Shown piece by piece: positions 9,460-18,090 of a stretch of 64,000 bases of DNA. The notes below the pieces were generated by a model, which was not told where the DNA came from, searched no databases, and was given only the letters and a program-made list of their open reading frames with translations. The position numbers and the translations under genes are program-made. Positions within the stretch are counted from its first letter, which is position 1; each line of letters starts with the position of its first letter. The stretch covers positions 62,001 through 126,000 of the forward strand of contig JAHHGX010000079.1 of the NCBI GenBank assembly GCA_019359675.1, written 5' to 3'. This DNA is from Calothrix sp. FI2-JRJ7 (GTDB lineage: Bacteria; Cyanobacteriota; Cyanobacteriia; Cyanobacteriales; Nostocaceae).

Positions 9460-10134
9460 ATGTCTGATACATTAAGGCTTGATGAAGTTGTGGAATTCGC
9501 TGAGAACCCAGAACCAAGGTGTCCGTGTGTACTGTTACTCGATACTTCTGGCTCTATGCAAGGCACAGCGATTAATGCTCTCAACGAAGGATTACAAACT
9601 TTTAAAGAAGAGTTAGTAAAGAATAGCCTAGCTGCCCGAAGAGTCGAAGTTGCAATAGTAACATTTGATAGCAACGTAAATATTGTACAAGATTTTGTCA
9701 CGGCTGATTTATTCAGTCCACCAACGTTGTCTGCACAGGGTCTTACAACTATGGGCGCCGGAATTCATAAAGCCTTAGACTTGATAACAGAGCGTAAGAA
9801 TTTATACCGTACCAATGGAGTTGCATACTACCGTCCTTGGATATTCATGATTACCGATGGAGAACCACAAGGAGAATTTGAAGACGTTGTAGAACAAGCA
9901 TCGTTACGTTTACAAGCAGATGAAGCCTCAAAGCGTGTTGCTTTTTTTACCGTCGGCGTGGAAAATGCTAATATGATGCGGTTGGGTCAAATTGGAGTCC
10001 GAAGTCCTTTAAAACTGCAAGGCTTGAATTTTGTGGAAATGTTTGTATGGCTGTCGGCAAGTATGTCAGCGGTATCACAGTCGAAAGTGGATGATCAGGT
10101 TGCACTACCACCTATTGGCTGGGGTACTGTTTAG
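9460..10134 (+). CDS. von Willebrand factor A domain protein, TerY-like
   Basis: A 224-residue single vWA domain. The metal-binding MIDAS motif is seen as LLLDTSGSM (about residues 26-34), with the further MIDAS positions in TTMGAGIHKAL and MITDGEPQGEF. The length and whole-protein match fit TerY-type proteins. An in-frame TTG lies at 9433, but the ATG at 9460 gives the normal start MSDTLRLDEV. It is followed by a PP2C phosphatase (39 bp gap) and a kinase-TPR protein (66 bp gap), the gene trio known as the TerY-P triad. In that scheme the vWA protein is the phosphorylated adaptor. The role is inferred from family and context. Confidence 0.85.
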   Translation: MSDTLRLDEVVEFAENPEPRCPCVLLLDTSGSMQGTAINALNEGLQTFKEELVKNSLAARRVEVAIVTFDSNVNIVQDFVTADLFSPPTLSAQGLTTMGAGIHKALDLITERKNLYRTNGVAYYRPWIFMITDGEPQGEFEDVVEQASLRLQADEASKRVAFFTVGVENANMMRLGQIGVRSPLKLQGLNFVEMFVWLSASMSAVSQSKVDDQVALPPIGWGTV

Positions 10135-10173
10135 TTATATTTATTAGCTAAACTTACACAGCTGTCAGCGCAC

Positions 10174-10968
10174 GTGAATAACAATATGAGTAGTACTTTA
10201 AAGCAAATGGTTCACTGGCGGGTTGTTGCCGCTTCTGTATGTGGCACGAGTCATGTAAAGAACGAGCAGCTGTGTCAAGATGCACATAATTGGCAGGTTT
10301 TACCTGATAATATTTTAGTAGCCGCTGTTGCAGATGGCGCCGGCTCTGCCAAATTAGGTAAAGTTGGATCGATGATCGCTACTACCGCTGCTGTAGAAAG
10401 TATTTCTCAGCATGAAATTAGCCGACGCGCTCTTAGTAGTGATGATTTTGTTCGTTCGCTTCTAACGAATGCGATGGTGGCAGCTAAAAAAGCAGTCGAG
10501 GAAGAAGCAGAAGCAACCTCATCATCATATGATGACCTAGCGACAACTTTGATAGTAATGGTCGCAACACCTGAAGGAGTGGCTGTAGCTCAAATAGGTG
10601 ATGGAGTTGCCGTAGCTCGTGATTACCAGGGAAACTTACTCGCACTTACCATGCCCGATAGTGGTGAATATATTAATGAAACCACTTTTTTAACGTCGTT
10701 TGATTCTATCGATAACGCACAACTCCGTTTGTGGCGCCAGCCAATTGTTAATGTTGGTGTACTAACTGATGGACTACAAATGTTAGCTATTAACATGGCA
10801 GTAGGCGCCCCGCATAAACCATTCTTTTTTCCGCTATTTGAATTTGTCGCGAATATCGACGATAAATCAGTCGCGAAAGAACAGTTAGTAAAGTTTTTGC
10901 GTTCGGAGCGAATCACGCAACGTACTGACGACGATTTGACGCTGGTTTTAGCGGCGTTGCATGAGTAA
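10174..10968 (+). CDS. PP2C-family Ser/Thr protein phosphatase of the vWA-kinase triad
   Basis: A 264-residue metal-dependent phosphatase (PPM/PP2C). Seen: WRVVAASVCGTSH at the N-terminus, QDAHNW (metal-binding Asp region), VAAVADGAGSAKLG (the DGxGS hallmark), ATTLIVMVATPEG, VAQIGDGVAVA and the terminal DDDLTLVLA. The GTG at 10174 is given; an ATG at 10186 is equally possible, and neither has a strong ribosome site. As the middle gene of the vWA/PP2C/kinase operon it probably reverses the phosphorylation made by the downstream kinase. The substrate could be the vWA protein; this is inferred. Confidence 0.85.
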   Translation: MNNNMSSTLKQMVHWRVVAASVCGTSHVKNEQLCQDAHNWQVLPDNILVAAVADGAGSAKLGKVGSMIATTAAVESISQHEISRRALSSDDFVRSLLTNAMVAAKKAVEEEAEATSSSYDDLATTLIVMVATPEGVAVAQIGDGVAVARDYQGNLLALTMPDSGEYINETTFLTSFDSIDNAQLRLWRQPIVNVGVLTDGLQMLAINMAVGAPHKPFFFPLFEFVANIDDKSVAKEQLVKFLRSERITQRTDDDLTLVLAALHE

Positions 10969-11034
10969 TAATACTACTCTAAGTAACACGTTCCAGCACC
11001 ATATTAAAATTATTCCCCTATTGTAATCCTCGAA

Positions 11035-13230
11035 ATGCAGGTAATACGTTGTCTTCCCAACCAACAAAATCTTACTATTAACCTCACCGTAAGTTTGGGG
11101 CGTGGCGGTGAAGCATGTATCTACACGGTACCAACCGATGCGAACCTAGTGGCTAAGATTTATCACAAACCTAAAGACGCTCAGGATAACAAGCTATCTG
11201 TAATGCTTGCTCATCCTCCAGAAAACCCCACAGCTTGTTTAGGTCATATATCTATCGCTTGGCCAACTGAACTGTTGCACTCAACAGATGGTAGTAACCG
11301 CATCACTGGGTTTTTAATGCCGCGCATTCGAGGAATGCGACCCATTATAGATTTTTATAATCCTAGAACCCGTCGTCAGCATTGCCCCTTATTTAGCTAT
11401 CAATATTTAATCCGTACTGCACGCAATTTAGCAGCAGCTTTCGCAGCACTCCATGCACGGGGTTATTGTGTTGGAGATGTCAATGAATCAAATATTTTGG
11501 TTAGCGATACAGCACTGGTAACACTCGTTGACACTGACTCGTTCCAAGTTCGTGACCCAAACAGTAAGACAGTCTATCGCTGCCCTGTTGGTAAACCAGA
11601 ATTTACTCCCCCAGAGTTACAAAATAAAACATTTGCTGAGTGCGACCGCATCGCTGCTCATGACTTATTCGGGTTAGGAGTTTTGATTTTCCAACTGTTA
11701 ATGGAAGGTACACACCCATTTTCAGGTATCTTTCAAGGTATTGGCGAACCACCAACGTATGAATCACGAATTGCAAGTGGGCATTTTACCTATAGTCAAA
11801 GAACTCGTGTCCCATACATCCCTACTCCCATTGCTCCAGCGTGGGAGATGTTACATCCAGCGTTACAAGAATTATTTCGTCGCTGCTTTGAGGAAGGACA
11901 TCACAATCCTTTAATGCGTCCAAGCGCTGCAACTTGGCTTTTAACTCTTACAGAAGTAGAAGAATCTTTAATTACCTGTACCGTTAATCCTCAGCACCGC
12001 TATAGCAGTCACCTTCATAGTTGTCCTTGGTGCGAGCGCACTTTACGTCTGGGAGGTCGAGATCCATTTCCATCGCAGCGAGCAATAGCAGCGAAAGAAC
12101 ATTTAGCTGCTCATATTCCTCGTAAGAAACCTCGTCCGACTGCCGTACCTCGCGTCGCCAAAACGCCTCTTCCACTTAACTCTCTTAACTATCGCCAACC
12201 AAATACTGCTTATAATTATCCTTATTATAAGTTTTCAAATAAGTCTTCAAAAAAACAAAGGTATTATCCAGTAGTTTTTTGTTTGCTAGCGTTTGGCTTG
12301 CTAGGCTATCTGGATGTGATGATCAAATTTACAAGTCGTCCTTTTAATGCCGAAAACTCTTACACCCAAACACTTGTTACTCCACAGCAAGTAGCCAGAG
12401 ACAACCTCAGTTTTGATGATTACTATAAACAAGGTCATGCCTCTTACACCGTCAAAAACTACGAGGAAGCGATTCGGAAATTTACCAAAGCTATTCAAAA
12501 ATTACCTTCCTACGCAAAAGCTTACGTCAACCGAGGCAATGCTCACTTCAACCTGAAACAGTACGAAGCAGCTTTGTCTGACTATAATCAAGCCATTAAA
12601 ATCAATCCTTCAGAAACCAAAGCTTATGTAAGTCGCGGTAACACTCGTTTAATCCTTGCTGAATACAGTAGCGACCCTGATAAAGATTATAGAGGCGCCA
12701 TTTCTGACTTTAACGATGCCATCCGCCTGAATCCGAGTGAAATTGAAGCTTTGATTCGACGTGGAATTGTCCGCGCACAAGTAGCTAAGTACAGCGGTGA
12801 ATCGCAAGACGACTACCGAAAAGCAATCCAAGACTTCGACCAAGCGCTCAGTCTTAACCCATCGCGAGCAGAAGCTTACTATCAACGCGGCTTAATTAGG
12901 TATCAAATAGCACAGTATAGTAGCGAATTTGAGAAAGAATATCGAGGCGCCATTTCTGATTTTAATCAAGCTCTAAGTATAAATCCGCAAATGGCGAAAG
13001 TTTACCTCAAGCGTGGAATTGTACGCTACGAACTTTCACAATATGGAGGTAAAGAATCTAGTCGATACCGAATGCAGGCAGTAGAAGATTTACAGCGTGC
13101 CGCCAAAATCTCTCTAAAGCAAGAAGACATGGATAACTACCAGCAAGCTTTGAGCAGTATTTGTGTAGTCATCGAAAATAAATGCGATGCATTCTTCCAA
13201 CACTCAAACATCATAGATAAAACAAATTAA
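11035..13230 (+). CDS. Ser/Thr protein kinase with zinc-knuckle, TM helix and TPR repeats
   Basis: A 731-residue fusion. The kinase domain at about 18-312 shows the Gly loop LGRGGEACIY, the ATP-binding Lys in LVAKIYH (residue 41), a catalytic loop YCVGDVNESNIL (the HRD position is VGD; Asp148 and Asn153 kept) and VDTDSF in place of DFG. Next is a small metal-binding knuckle, CTVNPQHRYSSHLHSCPWC, at about 315-333. One predicted membrane helix (VVFCLLAFGLLGYLDVMI) lies near 415-432. A C-terminal array of about five TPRs follows, several carrying an unusual insert of the type YSSxxxxDYR between the helices. It is the last gene of the triad operon. It most likely phosphorylates the vWA partner, with the TPR end recruiting targets across the membrane. 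The architecture is seen; the partner is inferred. Confidence 0.85.
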   Translation: MQVIRCLPNQQNLTINLTVSLGRGGEACIYTVPTDANLVAKIYHKPKDAQDNKLSVMLAHPPENPTACLGHISIAWPTELLHSTDGSNRITGFLMPRIRGMRPIIDFYNPRTRRQHCPLFSYQYLIRTARNLAAAFAALHARGYCVGDVNESNILVSDTALVTLVDTDSFQVRDPNSKTVYRCPVGKPEFTPPELQNKTFAECDRIAAHDLFGLGVLIFQLLMEGTHPFSGIFQGIGEPPTYESRIASGHFTYSQRTRVPYIPTPIAPAWEMLHPALQELFRRCFEEGHHNPLMRPSAATWLLTLTEVEESLITCTVNPQHRYSSHLHSCPWCERTLRLGGRDPFPSQRAIAAKEHLAAHIPRKKPRPTAVPRVAKTPLPLNSLNYRQPNTAYNYPYYKFSNKSSKKQRYYPVVFCLLAFGLLGYLDVMIKFTSRPFNAENSYTQTLVTPQQVARDNLSFDDYYKQGHASYTVKNYEEAIRKFTKAIQKLPSYAKAYVNRGNAHFNLKQYEAALSDYNQAIKINPSETKAYVSRGNTRLILAEYSSDPDKDYRGAISDFNDAIRLNPSEIEALIRRGIVRAQVAKYSGESQDDYRKAIQDFDQALSLNPSRAEAYYQRGLIRYQIAQYSSEFEKEYRGAISDFNQALSINPQMAKVYLKRGIVRYELSQYGGKESSRYRMQAVEDLQRAAKISLKQEDMDNYQQALSSICVVIENKCDAFFQHSNIIDKTN

Positions 13231-13263
13231 AAAATCAATTTACATTTTTAAAAAATTACATGT

Positions 13264-13287
13264 AGAGACGTGATTTATCACGTCTCT
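13264..13287 (+). terminator. Probable terminator hairpin of the vWA-PP2C-kinase operon
   Basis: AGAGACGTGA (13264-13273) pairs with TCACGTCTCT (13278-13287) over a 4 nt loop, 34 bp past the kinase stop and followed by ATTTCACG. Similar GAGACGT hairpins occur elsewhere (36100-36119; a related one at 23691-23712), so it also belongs to a dispersed family. Confidence 0.5.
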
Positions 13288-13805
13288 ATTTCACGTCTTT
13301 ACATTTATTTTATATATTTCAAATATATCGTTCAAGTCTTAACAATATCTTTATAAACTAACTAACTACGTCAAGGTAAACTTTTGAGTTGTAAGTAATT
13401 TATGTTACCGAATAGTATAGAGTAACAAACAAATATTATTTATAAACAAAGAGTTTGCTTATATTATCACCTAATAAATACTGAATATGTTAGTAATAAA
13501 AATAATTGTATCTATCTAAGATTATTAGTGGCGCTAGTATGAATAAAGATTCATATAGTTTAGATAATTGTTTATTAACGATGAAGTAATAACAATGAAT
13601 ATTTCGCCATAAAAAACTTTTCCATTTTTTCATAGATAAAACTGGTTAATTTATCTTGGCTTTACATGCAAGCGTAGAAATACGGTTAGATTATATACTT
13701 AGAAATTAAAAAAAATTAGCTGTTCTAGATTTGATAAGCGCTTCATCAAAGTGCAATCAATATTACAATATCCAATCAATTTACCTGAAATTTTAGAGGG
13801 ATTTC
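13288..13805 (+). other. Long leader / promoter region of the HEP-like island
   Basis: About 520 bp of very AT-rich DNA with no gene ahead of rfbF, the first island gene. It holds one NtcA-type palindrome (13395-13408). The sequence TTTTAGAGGGATTTC immediately before the rfbF ATG contains the ribosome site GAGGG. Confidence 0.5.
13395..13408 (+). promoter_or_regulatory. Candidate NtcA-binding site (GTAN8TAC)
   Basis: GTAATTTATGTTAC is a perfect GTAN8TAC palindrome, about 400 bp upstream of rfbF. A TAN3T box occurs about 25 bp downstream (TATTAT, 13434-13439), slightly longer than the usual 20-24 bp for NtcA-activated promoters. Such palindromes also arise by chance in AT-rich DNA, so this is suggestive only. 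Nitrogen control of this island would agree with its known relative in Anabaena. Confidence 0.3.
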
Positions 13806-14579
13806 ATGAAAGCAGTGATTTTGGCGGGGGGACTTGGGACACGTTTAAGTGAAGAAACAAGTGTAAGACCGAAGCCAATGGTGGAAATCGGGGGCAAGCC
13901 AGTTTTATGGCATATTATGAAAATCTATTCTGCCCACGGCATCAATGATTTCATAATTTGCTGTGGTTATAAAGGATATGTCATTAAAGAGTATTTTGCT
14001 AATTATTTCTTACACATGTCAGATGTAACATTTGATATGCGTTTTAACCAAATGAATGTACATGCAGGGAATGCAGAACCTTGGCGTGTCACCTTGGTTA
14101 ATACTGGCGACAATACTATGACGGGTGGAAGATTAAAACGAGTTCGCGAACATGTTGGTAACGAAACTTTTTGTTTTACCTACGGTGACGGTGTTAGCGA
14201 TGTAAATATTACAGAATTGGTTAAATTCCATAAAGAGCAAAAAACTTTAGGGACACTAACTGCAGTTCAACCACCAGGACGTTTTGGTGCGATTGTACTT
14301 GGACAGGAACAAACAAAAATTTCAAGCTTCCGTGAGAAACCCGAAGGTGATGGAGCTTGGATTAATGGTGGATATTTTGTATTAGAACCAGAGGTTATTG
14401 ACTTAATTGCAGACGACAACACAGTTTGGGAGCAAGAACCTTTAGAAAAGTTAGCCGAAAAAGAGCAACTTTCTGCTTTCAAGCATAATGGTTTCTGGCA
14501 ACCTATGGATACTTTACGCGACCGCAACTACCTTGAAGATTTATGGAATAAAAACAAGGCGCCTTGGAAAGCCTGGTAA
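13806..14579 (+). CDS. rfbF: Glucose-1-phosphate cytidylyltransferase
   Basis: Makes CDP-glucose from glucose-1-phosphate and CTP, the entry to CDP-sugar synthesis. The 257-residue length is standard. Seen: the nucleotidyltransferase signature [36 protein letters not shown], the metal-binding FTYGDGVSD region, [16 protein letters not shown] and [11 protein letters not shown]. It has GAGGG just before the ATG. It is the first gene of the HEP-like island. Notably no CDP-glucose 4,6-dehydratase (RfbG) of the ordinary type follows; the SDR enzyme at 16025 may take that place. Confidence 0.93.
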   Translation: MKAVILAGGLGTRLSEETSVRPKPMVEIGGKPVLWHIMKIYSAHGINDFIICCGYKGYVIKEYFANYFLHMSDVTFDMRFNQMNVHAGNAEPWRVTLVNTGDNTMTGGRLKRVREHVGNETFCFTYGDGVSDVNITELVKFHKEQKTLGTLTAVQPPGRFGAIVLGQEQTKISSFREKPEGDGAWINGGYFVLEPEVIDLIADDNTVWEQEPLEKLAEKEQLSAFKHNGFWQPMDTLRDRNYLEDLWNKNKAPWKAW

Positions 14580-14683
14580 TCATATTTAGTTATGAGTTAT
14601 GAGATGCAGAATCTGCAATAAAACATTTGTAGCTACATGAGTTTATTGTTTAAACCTTGTTCTTAATACAAAACACAATAAAA

Positions 14684-14739
14684 ACTCCCAACTCCCAACT
14701 CCTAACTCCTAACACCTAACTCTTAACACCTAACTCTTT
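14684..14739. repeat. Eight tandem 7 bp units (ACTCCTA type)
   Basis: Eight consecutive heptamers run from ACTCCCA through ACTCCTA, ACACCTA and ACTCTTA to ACTCTTT. This is a short tandemly repeated repetitive (STRR) element of the sort common between genes in heterocystous cyanobacteria. It lies between rfbF and the oxidase gene and does not enter either. Confidence 0.85.
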
Positions 14740-14769
14740 TCACTTTATTTTAGTTACAGGGTTATATCA

Positions 14770-15984
14770 ATGTACGATTTTGCTATTATCGGTGGGGGCA
14801 TTGTCGGTCTTTCTACCGCAATGACTTTAGGGAAACGTTATCCCGATGCTCAAATTTTGGTTCTTGAGAAGGAAAGCACCTGGGCATTCCACCAAACAGG
14901 AAACAATAGCGGTGTTATTCACTCTGGTGTCTACTACAAACCAGGAAGTTTCAAAGCTAAGTTTTGTCGCGATGGCGCCACTTCGATGGTGCAATTCTGC
15001 CAAGAACATAATATCGACCACGAGGTTTGTGGTAAAGTCATAGTTGCTACAAATGAACAAGAACTGCCTCGTCTCGAAAACCTCTACAACCGTGGTTTAG
15101 AAAATGGTATTAAGGTAAAGCGAATTACCCCAGAAGAAGTTAAAGAAGTTGAGCCTCATGTTAAGAGTGTGGGCGGAATTCGTGTTTACTCCACGGGTAT
15201 AGTAAATTACAAGCAAGTTTGTTTAAAGTACGCTGAAATCATCCAAAAGCAAGGTGGAGATTTGCGACTTAATACTAAGGTGTTACGGATTGTACCCAGT
15301 GGTCAAAATCAGGTACTTGAAACTAACAACGGAAACTTTGAGACAAAGTTTGTAATTAACTGTGCGGGATTACATAGTGACCGTATTGCCAAACTCAATA
15401 ATGTTGACCCGAAAGCGAAAATAGTACCTTTCCGTGGTGAATATTATGAACTTGTTCCAGAAAAGCGGTATTTAGTCAAGACTTTAATCTATCCCGTCCC
15501 AAATCCAGATTTTCCGTTTTTGGGTGTACACTTTACACGTATGATTGACAACAGTGTTCACGCAGGACCGAACGCAGTTCTTAGTCTCAAGCGCGAAGGC
15601 TACACCAAAACTGACTTTGATTTAAGAGATTTTGCTGAGGTTATGACTTATCCAGGTTTCTGGAAACTTGCAGCAAAACATGCCGATGAGGGTATTAAAG
15701 AAATCATTCGTTCTTTTAGCAAAGCAGCGTTTGTAAAAAGCTTACAGCAACTTATCCCAGAAGTTCAGGCTTCTGACGTAATTCCAACTCATGCAGGTGT
15801 ACGCGCACAAGCATTAATGGATGACGGCAAACTTGTGGATGACTTTTTGATTATTCATGGTCAAAACAGTATCAATGTATGTAATGCTCCTTCACCTGCT
15901 GCTACATCTTCACTCGAAATTGGAAAAGCAATTGTTGCTCAAATTCCCGAACAGTCTCATTTAACCGCAGCAGTCACAGCATAA
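14770..15984 (+). CDS. lhgO: L-2-hydroxyglutarate oxidase (LhgO)-family FAD enzyme
   Basis: A 404-residue DAO-type flavoprotein. It opens MYDFAIIGGGIVGLSTAM (dinucleotide-binding GGGIVG at residues 8-13). It shows HQTGNNSGVIHSGVYY, VPFRGEYYEL, the HAGPNAVLSL segment and the terminal GQNSINVCNAPSPAATSS, all of the LhgO family. LhgO oxidises L-2-hydroxyglutarate to 2-oxoglutarate. Its placement inside a polysaccharide island, 190 bp after rfbF and 40 bp before an SDR gene, raises the possibility that it oxidises a sugar-derived hydroxy acid or an island intermediate; that is inference. A stable position in the cluster would be needed to exclude chance linkage. Confidence 0.88.
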   Translation: MYDFAIIGGGIVGLSTAMTLGKRYPDAQILVLEKESTWAFHQTGNNSGVIHSGVYYKPGSFKAKFCRDGATSMVQFCQEHNIDHEVCGKVIVATNEQELPRLENLYNRGLENGIKVKRITPEEVKEVEPHVKSVGGIRVYSTGIVNYKQVCLKYAEIIQKQGGDLRLNTKVLRIVPSGQNQVLETNNGNFETKFVINCAGLHSDRIAKLNNVDPKAKIVPFRGEYYELVPEKRYLVKTLIYPVPNPDFPFLGVHFTRMIDNSVHAGPNAVLSLKREGYTKTDFDLRDFAEVMTYPGFWKLAAKHADEGIKEIIRSFSKAAFVKSLQQLIPEVQASDVIPTHAGVRAQALMDDGKLVDDFLIIHGQNSINVCNAPSPAATSSLEIGKAIVAQIPEQSHLTAAVTA

Positions 15985-16024
15985 ACATTTATTACTCTTA
16001 CTACTAATAAGGAATCAACCGAAC

Positions 16025-17056
16025 ATGAAAGTACTTGTCACAGGCACCGAAGGTTATTTAGGGTCTTTACTTCCTGCTCTGCTTCATGAACGTGGACACG
16101 AAGTTCTCGGAGTAGATACTGGCTACTACAAAGTTGGCTGGTTATATAACGGTACAGAGATTACCGCTAAAACCCTTAACAAAGATATTCGCCATATTAC
16201 CGCCGAAGATTTAGAAGGGGTTGAAGCAATTGTTCACATGGCGGAACTATCGAATGACCCAGCAGGCCAACTTGCACCTAACATAACTTACGATATTAAC
16301 CATAAAGGCTCGGTACGTCTTGCCAAGTTGGCAAAAGATGCTGGTATACGCCGTTTTGTTTACATGTCTTCATGTAGTGTTTACGGAGTGGCGACAGCAG
16401 GAGATGTAACCGAAGAGTCTCCAGTTAATCCTCAAACTGCTTATGCTGAGTGCAAAACTTTAGTTGAGCATGATTTGGCGCCAATGGCTTCAGACGACTT
16501 TTCGCCAACATTCATGCGGAATGCAACAGCTTTCGGCGCCTCACCTCGGATGCGGTTTGACATTGTATTGAACAACTTGTCAGGACTGGCATGGACAACT
16601 AAAGAAATTAAGATGACCAGTGATGGTACTCCTTGGCGCCCACTGGTTCATGCTCTTGATATTTGTAAAGCAATTGTTTGCGCGCTTGAAGCACCTCGCG
16701 ATATTGTTCACAACCAAATATTTAATGTTGGTGATACCTCTAACAATTACCGCGTTAAAGAAATTGCTGAAATCATCGCCGATGTCTTTAAAGGTTGTAA
16801 ATTGAGCTTTGGTGATAATGGCGCCGATAATCGTAGCTACCGTGTGTCGTTCGATAAAATTAATACTGTTTTACCTGGTTTCAAATGCGATTGGAACGCT
16901 CAACGCGGCGCCGAGCAATTATACGATTTATTTCAACGTATTGACATGACCGAAGAAACTTTTACTTCAAGAGGATTTACTAGATTAAAACAGCTTGAGT
17001 ATTTGATTCGGACGGCTCAAATTGATCAAGACTTTTTCTGGGCAAAAAACAGCTAA
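16025..17056 (+). CDS. NAD-dependent epimerase/dehydratase (extended SDR)
   Basis: A 343-residue extended short-chain dehydrogenase. Seen: the Rossmann motif VTGTEGYLGSLL (GxxGxxG), an SSCSVYG active-site Ser strand, and the catalytic YAECK pair (Tyr/Lys; YxxxK). RPLVHALDICKAI and the NVGDTSNNYRV stretch are typical of nucleotide-sugar epimerases and dehydratases. The GAATC stretch ahead of the ATG is a poor ribosome site. It is co-directional with and close behind the LhgO gene. It may act on a CDP- or dTDP-linked sugar in the island. The exact substrate and whether it epimerises or dehydrates cannot be read from sequence. Confidence 0.85.
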   Translation: MKVLVTGTEGYLGSLLPALLHERGHEVLGVDTGYYKVGWLYNGTEITAKTLNKDIRHITAEDLEGVEAIVHMAELSNDPAGQLAPNITYDINHKGSVRLAKLAKDAGIRRFVYMSSCSVYGVATAGDVTEESPVNPQTAYAECKTLVEHDLAPMASDDFSPTFMRNATAFGASPRMRFDIVLNNLSGLAWTTKEIKMTSDGTPWRPLVHALDICKAIVCALEAPRDIVHNQIFNVGDTSNNYRVKEIAEIIADVFKGCKLSFGDNGADNRSYRVSFDKINTVLPGFKCDWNAQRGAEQLYDLFQRIDMTEETFTSRGFTRLKQLEYLIRTAQIDQDFFWAKNS

Positions 17057-17144
17057 TTTCAAAACTTTGTAACACGGTTGTAATCAGTTCGTTATAAGGT
17101 CGTAATATGTTTGTAGTAAGTTATGAATAAGCACTCGTTGTAAG

Positions 17145-17350
17145 CACTTCAGTGCTTCACTTACTACAACTCGTTTAGAGAAGCAAATTTAAAAGTACTG
17201 TTAGGCGCCTTACGTAGATGGCCTCTCTACACGCTTCAAATAGTGATTCCTTTTTGGCGTTTAGTAGCAGTATCAGCATTTGATTTAATGAAGCTTAACA
17301 AACAAGTCGATAAAACTTTACATCCAATAGAAACCGGGTTTCTTAGTTGA
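17145..17350 (+). pseudogene. Remnant of an unidentified gene, cut off by a repeat
   Basis: An open frame without a start reads protein-like for ~50 residues: LLGALRRWPLYTLQIVIPFW, then RLVAVSAFDLMKLNKQVDKT, then LHPIE. It then runs into the GAAACC-family repeat at 17329, whose sequence supplies the stop (ETGFLS, TGA at 17348-17350). It reads in the direction of the island. I infer a C-terminal remnant of an island gene that has lost its 5' part and whose end was replaced by the repeat. The family is not recognised. Confidence 0.4.
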
Positions 17351-17395
17351 ATATTGTAATAAAAACGATGATTTTGCGTAGAAACCAGGTTTCTA
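17329..17395. repeat. GAAACC-family MITE core
   Basis: The left half AGAAACCGGGTTTCTTAG and the right half AGAAACCAGGTTTCTA flank a middle with ATTTTGCGTAGAAAC, as in the copies at 6948 and 48544. No extended outer arms are visible. Confidence 0.75.
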
Positions 17396-17447
17396 ATAAA
17401 TGAGTAATAGTACTGAAGAACATATCACTTTGAGGTAATATTTTTTT

Positions 17448-17999
17448 ATGATTTTGAAAGAAACCGAGCTACAAGGCGCCTTCGTTGTTGACCTAGAAGA
17501 AAAGCACGACCATCGTGGCTTTTTTGCTCGCACATTCTGTGGAAAAGAATTTGAACAGCACGGCTTGAAGCCTGTTGTTGCTCAGTGTAACTTATCCTAC
17601 AACTATAAAAAAGGAACGTTACGGGGAATGCATTATCAAATCGCACCAGCAGCAGAAACCAAGTTAATACGGTGTACAAAAGGTGCTATCTACGATGTGA
17701 TTATTGACATGCGTCCAGAGTCCCCAACGTTTTTACAGCATTTTGGCGTGGAACTAAGCGCAGATAACCGACGTGCGTTGTATGTTCCAGAAATGTTTGC
17801 TCATGGTTATCAAGCACTTACCGATGATGCAGAAGTTGTCTACCAAGTTGGAGAATTTTATACTCCTGGGTACGAGCGCGGTTTACGTTACAATGACCCC
17901 TTTTTCAATATTCAATGGCCGCTTGAAGTTACTGAAATTTCCGAGAAGGATATGAATTGGCCTCTTTTACGCGCCACAGTTGTAGGTGGCACAGTTTAG
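17448..17999 (+). CDS. rfbC: dTDP-4-dehydrorhamnose 3,5-epimerase family protein
   Basis: A 183-residue cupin epimerase. Seen: GAFVVDLEEKHDHRGFFART, the conserved Gln/Asn segment VAQCNLSYNYKKGTLRGMHY with the catalytic His of RGMHYQ, TKLIRCTKGAIYDVIIDMR, and the MFAHGYQAL region. RmlC/RfbC converts dTDP-4-keto-6-deoxyglucose to the 4-keto-rhamnose form. The genes for the earlier rhamnose steps (rmlA, rmlB) are not in the window, so the substrate could instead come from the CDP-sugar branch started by RfbF. It starts with ATG at 17448, preceded by TGAGGTAA. Confidence 0.85.
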   Translation: MILKETELQGAFVVDLEEKHDHRGFFARTFCGKEFEQHGLKPVVAQCNLSYNYKKGTLRGMHYQIAPAAETKLIRCTKGAIYDVIIDMRPESPTFLQHFGVELSADNRRALYVPEMFAHGYQALTDDAEVVYQVGEFYTPGYERGLRYNDPFFNIQWPLEVTEISEKDMNWPLLRATVVGGTV

Positions 18000-18090
18000 T
18001 TAGTGTCCCAATAAAGAATTTCTTGTGGTAGGCATCCCACAAGAGAGTTAATTACTAGAGTTCATGCAATAAGTCAATCAGGGGTAGGAA

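Noticed and set aside
14684-14739. Tandem repeat considered as a CRISPR array
   Set aside because: Units are only 7 bp with no unique spacers, and no cas genes are near; this is an STRR-type repeat.
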